Part shown: positions 35,356-43,105 of the stretch, in pieces | How positions within the stretch are numbered: the stretch's first letter is position 1 | Layout of the letters: each line of letters starts with the position of its first letter | Assembly (NCBI RefSeq): GCF_019050325.1 | Contig: NZ_VOMB01000002.1 | Span: 62,001-126,000, forward strand | Direction: 5' to 3' | Origin: [Mycobacterium] fortunisiensis | GTDB lineage: Bacteria; Actinomycetota; Actinomycetes; Mycobacteriales; Mycobacteriaceae | DNA: 64,000 bases | Notes under the pieces: generated by a model | Told to the model about the DNA's origin: nothing | Seen by the model: the letters and a program-made list of their open reading frames with translations, nothing else | The model's database searches: none | Translations under genes and position numbers: made by a program

Positions 35356-37328
35356 GTGAGGCGTGTGGCTGCGGCAGCGACGAACGTAGCGACGACGAGC
35401 ACGAACCCGAACGGCTCTGGGAGATCACCGAACTGCGCGCCGCCGCGGTGGCGGGTGTGGTGCTGCTGGCCGGGTATGTGGTCGGCGGGGCCGGCGGGCC
35501 CCGCCCGGTCGAAATCGGGTTGTATGCGCTGGCGTTGGCGATCGGGGCCTACACGTTCGTGCCCTCGACGCTGCGCCGGCTGACCCAAGGCAAGATCGGG
35601 GTCGGCACGCTGATGACGATCGCCGCGGTCGGCGCAGTGATCCTCGGCGAGGTCGGCGAGGCCGCCATGCTGGCGTTCCTGTTCTCCATCAGCGAAGGTC
35701 TCGAAGAATACTCGCTGGCCCGCACCCGCCGCGGCCTGCGCGCCCTGTTGTCGCTGGTGCCCGATGAGGCCACCGTCCTGCGCGACGGCGCCGAAACCAT
35801 CATCCCGCCAAGCGAATTGCGGGTGGGTGACCGGATGCTGGTCAAACCCGGTGAACGCGTCGCCACCGACGGGGTCATCGTCTCAGGCCGTACCGCGCTG
35901 GATGTTTCGGCGATCACCGGCGAATCCGTGCCGGTGGAGGCCGGGCCCGGTGATGAGGTGTTCGCCGGGTCGATCAACGGCACCGGGGTGCTCGAGGTCG
36001 AGGTCACCAGCAGCGCCGCCGACAACTCGCTGGCCCGCATTGTGGCCATCGTGGAGGCCGAGCAGTCCCGCAAGGGCGAAGCCCAGCGCCTGGCCGACCG
36101 CATCGCCAAACCCCTGGTCCCGACGATCATGATCGCCGGCGTCCTCATCGCGGCCATCGGCAGCGTGTTGGGTGATCCGCTGGTGTGGATCGAACGCGCC
36201 CTGGTGGTGCTGGTGGCGGCCTCCCCATGCGCGCTGGCGATCTCGGTGCCGGTCACCGTGGTCGCCGCGATCGGCGCGGCCAGCAAGCTCGGCGTCCTGG
36301 TCAAGGGCGGCGCGGCGCTGGAAGCCCTGGGCGCGGTCCGCACCGTGGCGCTGGATAAGACCGGCACATTGACTGCCAACAAGCCCACCGTCATCGACGT
36401 CGCCACCACCAACGGCGCCACCCGCGAGCATGTGCTGGAGGTCGCGGCGGCGTTGGAGGCCCGCAGCGAACACCCCCTGGCTGCAGCGATCCTCGCCGCC
36501 GCCGAGGGCCCGGTCCGACCCGCCGAGGAGGTGGAGGCGGTCACCGGCGCCGGCCTCACCGGGTATCGCGACGGCCGCCGGTTGCGGCTCGGTCGGCCCG
36601 GCTGGCTCGATCCCGGCCCGCTGGCCGAACAGGTCGCCAAGATGCAGGCCGCCGGGGCGACCGCGGTGCTGGTCGAAGACAACGGTCAGGTCATTGGGGC
36701 GGTCGCGGTGCGTGACGAACTACGGCCCGAAGCCGCCCGGGTCGTCGAGGCGTTACGCCGTGGGGGTTATCAGGTGGCGATGCTGACCGGTGACAACCAA
36801 GCGACCGCGACCGCCCTGGCCAAGCAGGTGGGGATCGATACGGTGCATGCTGATCTGCGGCCCGAAGACAAGGCCGCGCTGATTAGTCAACTGCGCCAAC
36901 ATTCCTCGACGGCCATGGTCGGTGACGGCGTCAACGACGCCCCCGCCCTGGCCACCGCAGACCTCGGCATCGCCATGGGCGCAATGGGCACCGACGTGGC
37001 GATCGAAACCGCCGACGTCGCCCTCATGGGTGAAGACCTGCGCCACCTCACCCAAGCCTTCGCCCACGCCCGCCGTGCCCGGCGCATCATGCTGCAAAAC
37101 GTCGGCCTCTCACTGGGCCTGATCACGGTACTCATTCCGCTCGCCCTCACCGGGATGCTGGGGTTGGCCGCGGTCGTCGCCGTGCACGAACTCGCCGAAA
37201 TCGTCGTCATCGCCAACGGGGTCCGCGCCGGACGCACCAAACCCCTCCGGGGCGCCATCATCGAAACCGGAACCGACTCCCACCGGCTGGCACACACCCG
37301 CACCCAGGAAACCACGACAGCCAGTTGA
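35352..37328 (+). CDS. ctpG: CtpG-type heavy-metal P1B ATPase
   Basis: 658-residue metal efflux ATPase. Motifs: TM ion site ASPCALAISVP (Ser-Pro-Cys), phosphorylation DKTGTLTANKP, ATP-binding HP dipeptide in ARSEHPLAAA, hinge MVGDGVNDAPAL, and last-TM VHELAEIVVIANG. It matches M. tuberculosis CtpG closely from SEACG-like N-terminus onward. It lacks the ~100-residue N-terminal metal-associated domain of that protein, keeping only a short Cys stub (EACGCGSDE). The start ATG at 35352 overlaps the cmtR stop. It probably exports Cd (or Zn/Pb). A 3' fragment of a second copy lies at 37,763. Confidence 0.9.
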   Translation: MSEACGCGSDERSDDEHEPERLWEITELRAAAVAGVVLLAGYVVGGAGGPRPVEIGLYALALAIGAYTFVPSTLRRLTQGKIGVGTLMTIAAVGAVILGEVGEAAMLAFLFSISEGLEEYSLARTRRGLRALLSLVPDEATVLRDGAETIIPPSELRVGDRMLVKPGERVATDGVIVSGRTALDVSAITGESVPVEAGPGDEVFAGSINGTGVLEVEVTSSAADNSLARIVAIVEAEQSRKGEAQRLADRIAKPLVPTIMIAGVLIAAIGSVLGDPLVWIERALVVLVAASPCALAISVPVTVVAAIGAASKLGVLVKGGAALEALGAVRTVALDKTGTLTANKPTVIDVATTNGATREHVLEVAAALEARSEHPLAAAILAAAEGPVRPAEEVEAVTGAGLTGYRDGRRLRLGRPGWLDPGPLAEQVAKMQAAGATAVLVEDNGQVIGAVAVRDELRPEAARVVEALRRGGYQVAMLTGDNQATATALAKQVGIDTVHADLRPEDKAALISQLRQHSSTAMVGDGVNDAPALATADLGIAMGAMGTDVAIETADVALMGEDLRHLTQAFAHARRARRIMLQNVGLSLGLITVLIPLALTGMLGLAAVVAVHELAEIVVIANGVRAGRTKPLRGAIIETGTDSHRLAHTRTQETTTAS

Positions 37329-37379
37329 ACTCGGGGCGCAACAGGATCACGTCACAGCCAAGAGGGGTCGGCCGAGCAA

Positions 37380-37394
37380 CGGGGTGAAACCCCG
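37380..37394. terminator. Hairpin between convergent ctpG and thioredoxin-like genes
   Basis: CGGGGT-GAA-ACCCCG, a perfect 6-bp stem with a tight loop, 52 bases after ctpG and 6 bases beyond the end of the convergent gene. No T run follows, so termination efficiency is uncertain. Confidence 0.45.
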
Positions 37395-37400
37395 GATCGA

Positions 37401-37664
37401 TCAGGTCAACGGTGTCGCACTCCGCAGCGCCGCCAGCACGCGATCCCTGGTCGGAAGGTCCAATCGGCATGCATCAGCTGCCAACTCAGTGCCCGGCTTC
37501 ATGATATCCACACCATCAACGAGCACCGTCGGCGATGGATATGCACCGACCCTTTCCACCACCACATCGTCAGCGATACCCACCTCAGACAGACACTCGG
37601 CGAGCAAGCGCCGAGCCGCCGCCGCATTCGGACACCCCGGGCTCGTGAGAAGCTCCACACGCAT
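37401..37664 (-). CDS. Thioredoxin/glutaredoxin-fold small protein
   Basis: 87 residues beginning MRVELLTSPGCPNAAAARRLL, a thioredoxin-like beta-alpha start with a single active-site Cys (SPGCPNA). The cis-Pro-like YPSPTVLVDG loop and a second Cys in AADACRLDLPT follow. Such proteins accompany mercury and arsenic resistance genes. ATG 37664 is preferred; an upstream extension to 37742 runs through IS-end-like repeats and is unlikely to be translated. It stands alone on the minus strand between ctpG and the fragment of a second ctpG. Confidence 0.7.
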   Translation of the reverse strand: MRVELLTSPGCPNAAAARRLLAECLSEVGIADDVVVERVGAYPSPTVLVDGVDIMKPGTELAADACRLDLPTRDRVLAALRSATPLT

Positions 37665-37704
37665 ACATCCAGCTTCGCTCAACCCGCGCGAGTTCTGCAC
37701 GCCT

Positions 37705-37756
37705 CCAGGCGGGGCCAACTGACACCGCCCAGGCGGAGCCAATTTAGGTTGACATA
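37705..37756. repeat. Direct repeats resembling an insertion-sequence end
   Basis: CCAGGCGGGGCCAA at 37705 and CCAGGCGGAGCCAA at 37729, 24 bases apart, followed by TTTAGGTTGAC. Multiple direct repeats at an end recall IS21-type termini. No transposase is nearby. It lies directly beside a truncated ctpG fragment, so an old IS-mediated rearrangement is a plausible explanation. Confidence 0.45.
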
Positions 37757-37762
37757 GGCACG

Positions 37763-37870
37763 GTGCACGAAATCGTCGTCATCGCCAACGGTGTGCGCGC
37801 CGGACGCACCACACCACTGGCCGCTGGTGCCACGACCGAAGCGCCGACGGCGGCTGCAACGCACACATAG
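37763..37870 (+). pseudogene. 3'-terminal fragment of a second ctpG copy
   Basis: 36 codons beginning VHEIVVIANGVRAGRTT, nearly identical in bases to the C-terminus of the ctpG gene at about 37,181-37,240 except for a 6-base deletion (ELAEI to EI), then a diverged tail to a stop. Without the rest of the ATPase it cannot function. It marks a lost duplicate or a recombination scar. Confidence 0.8.
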
Positions 37871-37926
37871 GCCCACCACCAGTGGTGGCGCTGCTGGCTG
37901 ACGCTGGCCTGACCGCTCAGCGGGCG

Positions 37927-38292
37927 CTATGCGCGAAGCCAGTCCCATGCGGGTTCGAGTTGATCGCGTGGAAACGTCTTCAGTTGACCGCGGATGAGCA
38001 GTGCCGCGGGTATTTTGACGCACCATTCTTCCCATTTCGGGGCGCCCAGCATGGCGATCTTGTCGAAGTGACGTCGATGTTTGAGGTCGAAGATCGTGTT
38101 GGCCCAGGCCGCGGGAAGGGTCCAGCCTTCAAAGGATTCGTCGATCAGGATCAGCACCCGCAACGTGGTGTACTGCTCCAGAAGGGAGTCGATTCGTGGG
38201 CCGAGCACGTCGCGGTAGGTTTGCCGGTTCAGCTTGCCGCTGAACCGGATTCCGACGACATTGCCGGTGCTGCAGGACAGGAACTCGATCAC
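37927..38292 (-). CDS. SpoIIAA/STAS-like small protein
   Basis: 121 residues, soluble, with the pattern of the SpoIIAA-like (STAS-related) family. A first strand FLSCSTGNVVGIRFSGKL leads into TYRDVLGPRIDSLLEQYTTLRVLILIDESFEGW. Then comes LPAAWANTIFDLKHRRHFDKIAMLG with the conserved helix, and a C-terminal Lys/Trp-rich segment. Members are found in stress and resistance islands; no enzymatic activity is known. GTG 38292 is the likely start. It is last in the MerR-type operon, 23 bases after the YnfA gene. Confidence 0.72.
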   Translation of the reverse strand: MIEFLSCSTGNVVGIRFSGKLNRQTYRDVLGPRIDSLLEQYTTLRVLILIDESFEGWTLPAAWANTIFDLKHRRHFDKIAMLGAPKWEEWCVKIPAALLIRGQLKTFPRDQLEPAWDWLRA

Positions 38293-38315
38293 AGCATGCC
38301 CCTCCTGGGGAAGTG

Positions 38316-38648
38316 TCAGTGCGCGCGTGGGCCGTACATGATCACGGCGACGCCGGCCAGGCAGACCAGGGCGCCGATGATGTCCCAGCGGTCGGGTCGA
38401 AACCCGTCCAGCGCCATGCCCCAGGCCAGTGAGCCGGCGACGAACACGCCGCCGTAGGCGGCCAGGATCCGGCCGAAATGCGCATCCGGCTGCAGGGTGG
38501 CGACAAACCCGTAGATTCCGAGTGCGATGACGCCGAGCCCGGCCCATAGCCAGCCGCGTTGCTCGCGCACACCTTGCCAGATCAGCCACGCGCCTCCGAT
38601 TTCGGCGACCGCGGCCAACACGAACAACAGGATTGAACGGATCACCAT
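38316..38648 (-). CDS. YnfA (UPF0060) family membrane protein
   Basis: 110 residues and four TM helices with the family hallmark [22 protein letters not shown] at the start, [22 protein letters not shown] in the middle and [20 protein letters not shown] at the end. YnfA proteins are small-multidrug-resistance-like transporters and are common passengers in metal-resistance islands. It is 10 bases downstream of the MerT-like gene, in the same operon. Confidence 0.92.
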   Translation of the reverse strand: MVIRSILLFVLAAVAEIGGAWLIWQGVREQRGWLWAGLGVIALGIYGFVATLQPDAHFGRILAAYGGVFVAGSLAWGMALDGFRPDRWDIIGALVCLAGVAVIMYGPRAH

Positions 38649-38658
38649 GGTGATGACC

Positions 38659-38991
38659 CTAGGAGACCTGGCCGGGCACTGGGGCCGCTGCCGGCTGTGA
38701 TCGTCGGCACCGGCAACTGGTGTTCGTGTTCGGACGAGTGCACTGGCAGGTGTCGGCTCCGCGTCGGCGGTAGGCGCGGATCTGTGACACGACCACCCCG
38801 ACGACTCCGACGGCGATGAGCGCGAATCCGAGTGGCTCTAGCCACCGGGAACCGACGAGCAGCATGCCACCGCCGGCGATGCCGGCCGCGGCCAGCAGTG
38901 GCACGACCACACAGCAGCCCACACATGCCAGCGCCCCGACGCCGATCGATGCCCACCACGCCTTGCGGGCGCGGTCGTCAGCAGCAGCCAC
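38659..38991 (-). CDS. MerT-like Cys-rich membrane protein
   Basis: 110 residues with two close TM helices. The first carries [11 protein letters not shown], a Cys cluster placed like the vicinal Cys pair in TM1 of mercuric transporters MerT/MerF. The C-terminal tail is Cys-rich ([18 protein letters not shown]), which would suit metal relay. It is not close enough to MerT to assign metal or direction. GTG 38991 overlaps the merR-type gene by 14 bases, so it is the regulator's direct target. Confidence 0.72.
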   Translation of the reverse strand: MAAADDRARKAWWASIGVGALACVGCCVVVPLLAAAGIAGGGMLLVGSRWLEPLGFALIAVGVVGVVVSQIRAYRRRGADTCQCTRPNTNTSCRCRRSQPAAAPVPGQVS

Positions 38992-39430
38992 CGGTGCCGC
39001 CTTTCGTCTCGTTGTCGGGTTCTGCGGTGAATGGTAGTGGGCAGCAGGGGCTTTCGGCGCAGGCGAGGAGGTCGTCACAGCCCGCGGCGAGCGCAGCACG
39101 CAGCGTGTCGCGCACGGCGGTAAGTTCGGCGAGCTTCTGGTCGACCTCGGCCAGTTTGGTGGCCGCCCGGGTGTGTAGTCCGGCCTCGGAGCGGCTACCG
39201 AGTCGGGTGGCGGCCAACAGGTCGGCGACTTCGTCGAGGGTGAAGCCCAACCGTTGCGCGGCCTTGATCACCCGCATCATGGTCACGGTTTCCGGTGGGT
39301 ATAGGCGGTGTCCACCCAGTGATCGCTGCGGCTGGCGCAGCAGGCCGCGTCGCTCGTAGTAGCGCAGCGTCTCGGTGTTGACCCCGGCTGCGGCCGCGAC
39401 CTGCCCGCTGCGCAATCCGCTGTCGCTCAC
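38978..39430 (-). CDS. MerR-family metal-responsive regulator
   Basis: 150 residues. The N-terminal MerR winged helix is RSGQVAAAAGVNTETLRYYERRGLL, then the long dimerisation helix. A Cys-rich C-terminus follows: AGCDDLLACAESPCCPLPF, resembling the Cys loop of MerR-type mercury sensors, plus a terminal GGCC. It lacks the Cys at the start of the dimerisation helix that mercury-type MerR uses, so the metal could differ. GTG start at 39430 overlaps the preceding gene by four bases. The operon promoter upstream of 39771 has the spacing MerR regulators need. Confidence 0.87.
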   Translation of the reverse strand: MSDSGLRSGQVAAAAGVNTETLRYYERRGLLRQPQRSLGGHRLYPPETVTMMRVIKAAQRLGFTLDEVADLLAATRLGSRSEAGLHTRAATKLAEVDQKLAELTAVRDTLRAALAAGCDDLLACAESPCCPLPFTAEPDNETKGGTGGCC

Positions 39431-39771
39431 CGCGTCTGCCCCGTCGTCATGTCACCGATCCGCTGTGCGAGGGCGTCGAGCACGTCGGTGTGCGACGGGG
39501 GAACGCCGATGCTTATCACCACATCCGAACCGGCCGTGTCGAAGTCGAAGCGGAAAAACGAGCAGCAGCCGACTTCGCGTGCCGCCAGGTCGCGGGCAGC
39601 GGCCTCGGCGTCGGCGGCCAGCACAAGATCCAACCGTGTGGCACTCACCCGTACCGACCGCAGCACCGATTGACCGAATAGCCCGTCGAACTCGGCCACC
39701 CGCAACGGCCGATCAACCGTGGGTAACGAGCACGAATCGGGCACCCAACCCGTAGTTTCCTCGCTGGCCAT
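39427..39771 (-). CDS. Unrecognised Cys-motif protein, first gene of the MerR operon
   Basis: 114 residues, soluble, alpha/beta. Conserved-looking elements are DSCSLPTVDRPLRVAEFD at the N-terminus and AAREVGCCSFFRFDF with a vicinal Cys pair, then VPPSHTDVLDALAQR. I have seen similar sequences beside actinobacterial merR genes but know no function; a metal-binding or metal-delivery role is inferred from the Cys residues. The ATG at 39771 lies about 8 bases from the -10 box, pointing to a leaderless mRNA. Confidence 0.65.
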   Translation of the reverse strand: MASEETTGWVPDSCSLPTVDRPLRVAEFDGLFGQSVLRSVRVSATRLDLVLAADAEAAARDLAAREVGCCSFFRFDFDTAGSDVVISIGVPPSHTDVLDALAQRIGDMTTGQTR

Positions 39772-39778
39772 ACGTCGA

Positions 39779-39809
39779 CGATAAACCCGTACCTAGGTAC
39801 GGAATGCAA
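39779..39809 (-). promoter_or_regulatory. MerR-type promoter with perfect palindrome
   Basis: Reading the minus strand: -35 TTGCAT (39809-39804), then -10 TTATCG (39784-39779), separated by 19 bases instead of 17. The spacer holds CCGTACCTAGGTACGG (39802-39787), a perfect 16-bp palindrome. Over-long spacer plus central dyad is the defining layout of MerR-activated promoters. Confidence 0.82.
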
Positions 39810-39844
39810 CCCTCAATCGGTGGCGAACGGCAGCGGGGTGGCCC

Positions 39845-40303
39845 TCAACCGTCTCGGCGGTCGGATTGTGTTGACTGGCCGGCGGGTGGTGCGGCCGCGG
39901 TGGACAAGTTGGCGGCCAGGGCCTGGACGCGCGTGGTGATGTCGTCGCGGATGATTCGCATGCGGTCGATGCCGTCGATGCCGCGCAGGGAGGGTTCGTC
40001 GGTGTCCCACCGTTGGATGGTGGTGCCGGGATGGTCCTCGAGTTGGGCTTGGGTGCCGACGATGACGACCAGATCGGCCTCGTCGAGCATCTGCTCGGTG
40101 AGTTGGGTGGGCTGATGGTCGCTGATGTCGACGCCGACTTCGGCCAATGCCTGCACCGATTGTTGGTTGACTGCACCCTTGGCGTGGGTGCCCGCCGAGG
40201 TCACGCGGATGTGCGGGCCGGCGATCTGCCGCATGAGCCCGGCGGCCATCACCGACTTGCCGGCGTTACTGACGCAGACGAACAACACGGATCTGTCGGC
40301 CAT
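39845..40303 (-). CDS. Second ArsC-type arsenate reductase (Lys variant)
   Basis: 152 residues of the low-molecular-weight phosphatase/ArsC fold. The anion loop is C10-VSNAGK-S, where the usual Arg of the Cx5R signature is Lys16. The closing Asp loop is ADLVVIVG, and IIRDDITTRVQAL follows. Actinobacterial arsenate-mycothiol transferases sometimes use a GKS loop, so activity is possible. The C-terminal ~20 residues are disordered. It lies 27 bases after arsC as the last gene of the arsR-acr3-arsC operon. Confidence 0.78.
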   Translation of the reverse strand: MADRSVLFVCVSNAGKSVMAAGLMRQIAGPHIRVTSAGTHAKGAVNQQSVQALAEVGVDISDHQPTQLTEQMLDEADLVVIVGTQAQLEDHPGTTIQRWDTDEPSLRGIDGIDRMRIIRDDITTRVQALAANLSTAAAPPAGQSTQSDRRDG

Positions 40304-40330
40304 ATCGGTGTTTTCCTTGGGTTTTCGCGA

Positions 40331-40999
40331 TTAGCGGGTGATGGGCACGTTCAGATCGGTCAGGAGTCGGTGGATGCGTTCTTCGATGTCGTCGCGGATC
40401 GGGCGGACCGCGTCGAGGCCTTGGCCGGCGGGGTCGGGGAGTTCCCAGTTTTCGTAGCGTTTTCCGGGGAAGATGGGGCAGGCGTCGCCGCAGCCCATGG
40501 TGATGACGACGTCGGCGGCTTGCACGATTTCGTCGGTCCAGGGTTTGGGGTATTCGCCGGTGATGTCGATCCCGACTTCGTGCATGGCCTCGATGGCGGC
40601 GGGGTTGATCTCGTTGCCGGGTTCTGACCCTCCGGACCAGGCGATCGCGTTGTCGCCGGCCAGGTGGGTGAAGAAGCCGAGGGCCATCTGGGAGCGGCCG
40701 GCGTTGTGGGTGCATAGGAACAGGACGGTCGGTTTGCCGTCGCTGATCTTGCCTTCCACCCGGGCCAGGGCGTGGAGGCGCTGGCGGGCGAACCGTTCGG
40801 CCAGCAGCGGCAGGAAGTTGGGAATGGTGGCGCGGCCGGCGAACTGGTCGTAGGACGAGCAGAGGAACCGTTCGATGGTTTCGGTGCCGAAGGTGCCGTC
40901 GAACTCGCCGTGCAGACGGCTCGCCGCGGTTTTCAGGGCGAGTTGTTGGTCGATGGAGAGGTCGTGGCGCAGTTGGTGGGTGACGGGGCTGTCAGTCAT
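40331..40999 (-). CDS. arsC: Arsenate reductase (mycothiol-type) with N-terminal helical domain
   Basis: 222 residues. Residues ~8-85 form a helical bundle (IDQQLALKTAASRLHGEF) found at the N-terminus of actinobacterial ArsC. The LMW-phosphatase fold follows, with catalytic C96 in LFLCTHNAGRSQMA, ADVVITMGCGDACP and WELPDPAGQ. It reduces arsenate, by family using mycothiol, to arsenite for export by Acr3. The ATG at 40999 overlaps the acr3 stop by eight bases. In M. tuberculosis Rv2643 the two activities are fused in one chain; here they are separate genes. Confidence 0.92.
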   Translation of the reverse strand: MTDSPVTHQLRHDLSIDQQLALKTAASRLHGEFDGTFGTETIERFLCSSYDQFAGRATIPNFLPLLAERFARQRLHALARVEGKISDGKPTVLFLCTHNAGRSQMALGFFTHLAGDNAIAWSGGSEPGNEINPAAIEAMHEVGIDITGEYPKPWTDEIVQAADVVITMGCGDACPIFPGKRYENWELPDPAGQGLDAVRPIRDDIEERIHRLLTDLNVPITR

Positions 41000-42110
41000 C
41001 GGCTGGTTCCGTTCTCGTCGTCGAGCCGGTGGGCAGGTGTTGGGAGGTGTGGTGGCTGAACCGATTACGTAGCGCCAGCGAGACGTAGACCAATCCGACC
41101 AGGACCGGGACTTCGATGAGCGGGCCGACGACCCCGGCCAGCGCTTGGCCGGAGGTGGCGCCGTAGGTGGCGATCGCCACGGCGATGGCCAGTTCGAAGT
41201 TGTTGCCGGCGGCGGTGAACGCCAGGGTGGTGGTGCGCTCATAACCCAGATCCAACAGCGTGCCGAGCAGGTAGCCCCCGCCCCACATGACGGCGAAGTA
41301 CGCCAACAGAGGTAGGGCGATGCGGGCGACGTCCCAGGGTTGGTGGGTGATCTGATCGCCTTGCAGGGCAAAGAGAATCACGATGGTGAACAGCAGACCG
41401 TAGAGGGCCCATGGGCCGATCGTCGGTAGGAACTTGGCCTCATACCAGTCGCGGCCCTTGGTTTTCTCGCCGATGCGGCGGGACAGGTAGCCGGCCAATA
41501 GCGGGATGCCGAGGAAGATGAGTACGGATTTGGCGATCTGCCACGGTGAGGTGTCGATGGTGGTTTGTTCCAGGCCGAGCCAGCCGGGCAACACCGACAA
41601 GTAGAACCAGCCCAGCACGGCGAACATGATGACTTGGAAGATCGAGTTGAGCGCGACGAGGACGGCGGCGGCTTCGCGGTCTCCGCAGGCCAGGTCGTTC
41701 CAGATGATGACCATGGCGATGCAGCGGGCCAGTCCGACGATGATCAGGCCGGTGCGGTATTCGGGCAGGTCGGGCAGTAGCAGCCAGGCGAGTGCGAACA
41801 TCAGCGCGGGTCCGAGCACCCAGTTCAGGACCAGTGAGGAGAGCAGGAGTTTGCGGTCGCCGGTGACGGTGTCGAGGCGGTCGTAGCGGACTTTCGCCAG
41901 CACCGGATACATCATGATCAACAGGCCCAGGGCGATCGGCAGCGAAATCCCGTCGATCTGAACCTTTTCCAGAGCGGTGTTCAGGCCGGGGATCCAGCGG
42001 CCCAGCAGCAGCCCTGCGACCATGGCCGCGCCGATCCATAAGGGCAGGAACCGGTCGAGGGTGGAGAGCTTGCCGACGACCGCTGGAGGGGATGTGGTGG
42101 TGTCGGTCAT
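40992..42110 (-). CDS. acr3: ACR3-type arsenite efflux permease
   Basis: 372 residues with ten TM helices of the ACR3 family. The conserved Cys lies in IIVGLARCIAMVIIWNDLACG, and the conserved Glu in FTAAGNNFELAIAVAIATYG, both needed for arsenite transport in characterised members. It pumps As(III) out of the cytoplasm using the proton gradient. ATG 42110 overlaps the arsR stop by four bases; an N-terminal extension to 42203 would lie inside arsR and is rejected. Confidence 0.96.
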   Translation of the reverse strand: MTDTTTSPPAVVGKLSTLDRFLPLWIGAAMVAGLLLGRWIPGLNTALEKVQIDGISLPIALGLLIMMYPVLAKVRYDRLDTVTGDRKLLLSSLVLNWVLGPALMFALAWLLLPDLPEYRTGLIIVGLARCIAMVIIWNDLACGDREAAAVLVALNSIFQVIMFAVLGWFYLSVLPGWLGLEQTTIDTSPWQIAKSVLIFLGIPLLAGYLSRRIGEKTKGRDWYEAKFLPTIGPWALYGLLFTIVILFALQGDQITHQPWDVARIALPLLAYFAVMWGGGYLLGTLLDLGYERTTTLAFTAAGNNFELAIAVAIATYGATSGQALAGVVGPLIEVPVLVGLVYVSLALRNRFSHHTSQHLPTGSTTRTEPADD

Positions 42111-42487
42111 GCCGATACTCCCGCCACGGTGTGGGCGGTGGTCGCGCCGAGGAGCACGGCCAGGCTGGCCAGCGCTTCGGGCACCACGGCGTAATACACC
42201 CACGACGCCCGGCGCTGCGAGGTCAGCAATCCAGCGTCCCGCAGCACTTTGAGGTGATGGCTGATGGTCGGCTGGGAGACTTCCAGCCCGGGTGAGATGT
42301 CACAGACGCAGGCCTCGCTGCCGGCGTGGCTGGCGATCGCCGAGAACAGCTGCAGCCGCACCGGATCGGCCAGCGCCTTGAGCTTGACCGCCATATCCGC
42401 CGCCACCGCCGCCGATATGGGTTCGTGCAGCAGGGCGCCCGGAGGGCAACACACTTGATCGGCCAACATCTCCCGGGACTTCGACAT
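42107..42487 (-). CDS. arsR: ArsR-family arsenic-sensing repressor
   Basis: 126 residues. The winged helix includes recognition helix SQPTISHHLKVLRDAGLL. As(III) ligands are likely C60 and C62 in EACVCDIS, matching the ELCVCDL motif of ArsR, with C13-C14 at the N-terminus as further candidates. It represses its own operon arsR-acr3-arsC-arsC2. An operator dyad lies 3 bases upstream of the ATG. Confidence 0.92.
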   Translation of the reverse strand: MSKSREMLADQVCCPPGALLHEPISAAVAADMAVKLKALADPVRLQLFSAIASHAGSEACVCDISPGLEVSQPTISHHLKVLRDAGLLTSQRRASWVYYAVVPEALASLAVLLGATTAHTVAGVSA

Positions 42488-42489
42488 AC

Positions 42490-42511
42490 ATCGATATTGA
42501 CAGCTATCGAA
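42490..42511. promoter_or_regulatory. arsR operator dyad
   Basis: ATCGATA, eight bases, TATCGAA: a 6-of-7 inverted match directly before the arsR start. Position would block a leaderless promoter when ArsR binds. Confidence 0.6.
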
Positions 42512-42529
42512 TCAGATGGCAAATGAACG

Positions 42530-43042
42530 TCAGGTGAAGATGAGCTGGGCCGCGTGGAAGTCGAAATGGCGCCCTGGGTAGCGGTAGACGTCTTCGAGCG
42601 TCATGTAATCGGAGAAGAACGGATCCCATCCCGGCGGGAAGTGCATGCCGCGGCGCAGGGAGTCGTCGGTTTCTCGGGCGAGTCGTTGTTGCAGCGCGGC
42701 GATGACCCGGTCGAGTTTGGCGCCCATCCTGACCCGGTTGTAAACCAGGGCGGCGGCACACGATCCGTAGTAGTTGACGTGATGAAACGGCGTGGTCGCG
42801 GCGTTGAGCACCCGGGCGTAGGTGACGCTGACGCGGTCAGGCAGTCGGCCCATCACCCGCACCAGGGGCAGCAGTCGCTGCACGACCATGTAGCCGAACA
42901 CCATGTGGAACAGCAATTGCTCGTTGGTCCAACGGGTTCCGCGCGTCGGGGCGCCCCAGTCGTCGGGACCGGCGGCCGCCAGTAGCTGGTGAAACGTGAC
43001 ACGCGCGCGCTCCAGATCGGCAGCGATGGCGTCGCGGTCCAT
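42530..43042 (-). CDS. DinB-like (mycothiol S-transferase superfamily) protein
   Basis: 170 residues, four-helix bundle of the DinB/maleylpyruvate-isomerase superfamily. TRWTNEQLLFHMVFGYMVVQR supplies the first metal-binding His. The conserved terminal HFDFHAAQLI supplies two more, the usual His3 metal triad. In actinobacteria many of these use mycothiol or bacillithiol, so here it may detoxify a metal-induced electrophile. It lies between the arsR operon (43 bases upstream of the arsR start, same strand) and cadI. Confidence 0.8.
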   Translation of the reverse strand: MDRDAIAADLERARVTFHQLLAAAGPDDWGAPTRGTRWTNEQLLFHMVFGYMVVQRLLPLVRVMGRLPDRVSVTYARVLNAATTPFHHVNYYGSCAAALVYNRVRMGAKLDRVIAALQQRLARETDDSLRRGMHFPPGWDPFFSDYMTLEDVYRYPGRHFDFHAAQLIFT

Positions 43043-43105
43043 GCCCCGATCATGCGCCTACCGCGGCCCGTGTGGCCACGGCCGCGGCAGGTCGCGAACG
43101 GTCGG

